5,268 nucleotides of DNA from Spirochaetota bacterium (lineage in GTDB: Bacteria; Spirochaetota; UBA4802; UB4802), in contig JAGYNX010000154.1 in assembly GCA_018399855.1 (NCBI GenBank), forward strand, positions 1-5,268, given 5' to 3'. Positions 5,216 through 5,268 of this stretch are shown here, one piece after another (position 1 is the stretch's first letter; every line of letters begins with the position of its first letter). Both the position numbers and the translations under genes were made by a program. The notes under the pieces are model-generated. The model did no database searches. It saw only the letters and a list, made by a program, of their open reading frames with translations, and was not told the origin of the DNA.

Positions 5216-5243
5216 TTAGTGAATAGTGAGCCGTGAGAAGTGA
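5216..5243 (+). repeat. Tandem heptanucleotide array NNNGTGA, copy 2
   Basis: Four consecutive seven-base units each end in GTGA, with first triplets TTA, ATA, GCC and GAA. The array stops at 5243 and then diverges. Units share the period and the last four bases with the weaker tail at 5044-5078. Such short tandem heptamers are seen in intergenic regions of several bacteria; their role is not established. Confidence 0.7.
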
Positions 5244-5268
5244 ACTGATCATCCCCGTATCACCTCAC

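Larger units (their letters stand above)
4883..5268. other. Non-coding, repeat-bearing intergenic region
   Basis: No convincing gene lies in this AT-rich stretch. The longest open frame on the minus strand (5252-4992) translates through the repeats, lacks a ribosome binding site and resembles no family I know. The stretch contains two related repeat units about 158 bases apart, each with a GC-rich 19-base head and a GTGA-type heptad tail. A 12-base palindrome lies between them. No tRNA or other structured RNA was recognised. The right edge may lie within the repeat island. Confidence 0.7.

Noticed and set aside
4992..5252. 86-codon open frame on the minus strand
   Set aside because: It runs through both repeat copies, the palindrome and the heptads, has no ribosome binding site and has a composition typical of translated repeats.

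Overview
The window comes from a bacterial chromosome, probably a Gram-negative (diderm) one. Two genes encode lipoproteins with clear lipoboxes, one encodes a periplasmic protein with an N-terminal signal peptide, and one encodes a small outer-membrane barrel-like protein. Moderate GC, AT-rich intergenic regions, the mfd to SurA-like-lipoprotein order and a lipoprotein paired with a CsgG/TolB-N-like protein make me think of a spirochaete-like or deltaproteobacteria-like lineage. That taxonomic guess is an inference with low to moderate confidence.

Layout, left to right. Positions 1-975 (+) hold the 3' end of mfd, the transcription-repair coupling factor, cut by the window edge. After a 165-base gap comes a lipoprotein at 1141-1818 (+) carrying a SurA-type chaperone domain but no PPIase domain. 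A strong hairpin at 1839-1882 follows it and probably ends that transcription unit. Next is an exact-consensus sigma70 promoter (TTGACA, 17-base spacer, TATAAT) at 1912-1940. It reads into a leader with a hairpin over the ribosome binding site, then into two translationally coupled genes: a lipoprotein at 2015-2611 and a two-domain exported protein at 2608-3714 (ATGA overlap). Converging on these, 16 bases away, is a minus-strand gene at 3731-4312 for a small exported, outer-membrane beta-barrel-like protein that starts at TTG. Upstream of it, also on the minus strand, is a FadM-type acyl-CoA thioesterase gene at 4412-4831. The last 385 or so bases (4883-5268) have no convincing gene. They hold two copies of an intergenic repeat with a shared 19-base head and a tail of degenerate heptanucleotides.

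The most interesting unit is the coupled pair 2015-3714. The mature lipoprotein aligns without gaps over about 40 residues, and again near the C-terminus, with the second half of its neighbour. The neighbour therefore looks like an N-terminal CsgG/TolB-N-like domain joined to a copy of the lipoprotein's domain. This suggests an outer-membrane-associated periplasmic complex of unknown function, strongly expressed from one promoter. All four products between mfd and the thioesterase are exported, so this is a cell-envelope cluster. I recognise the families loosely, but no specific function can be assigned to the pair or to the barrel protein from sequence alone.
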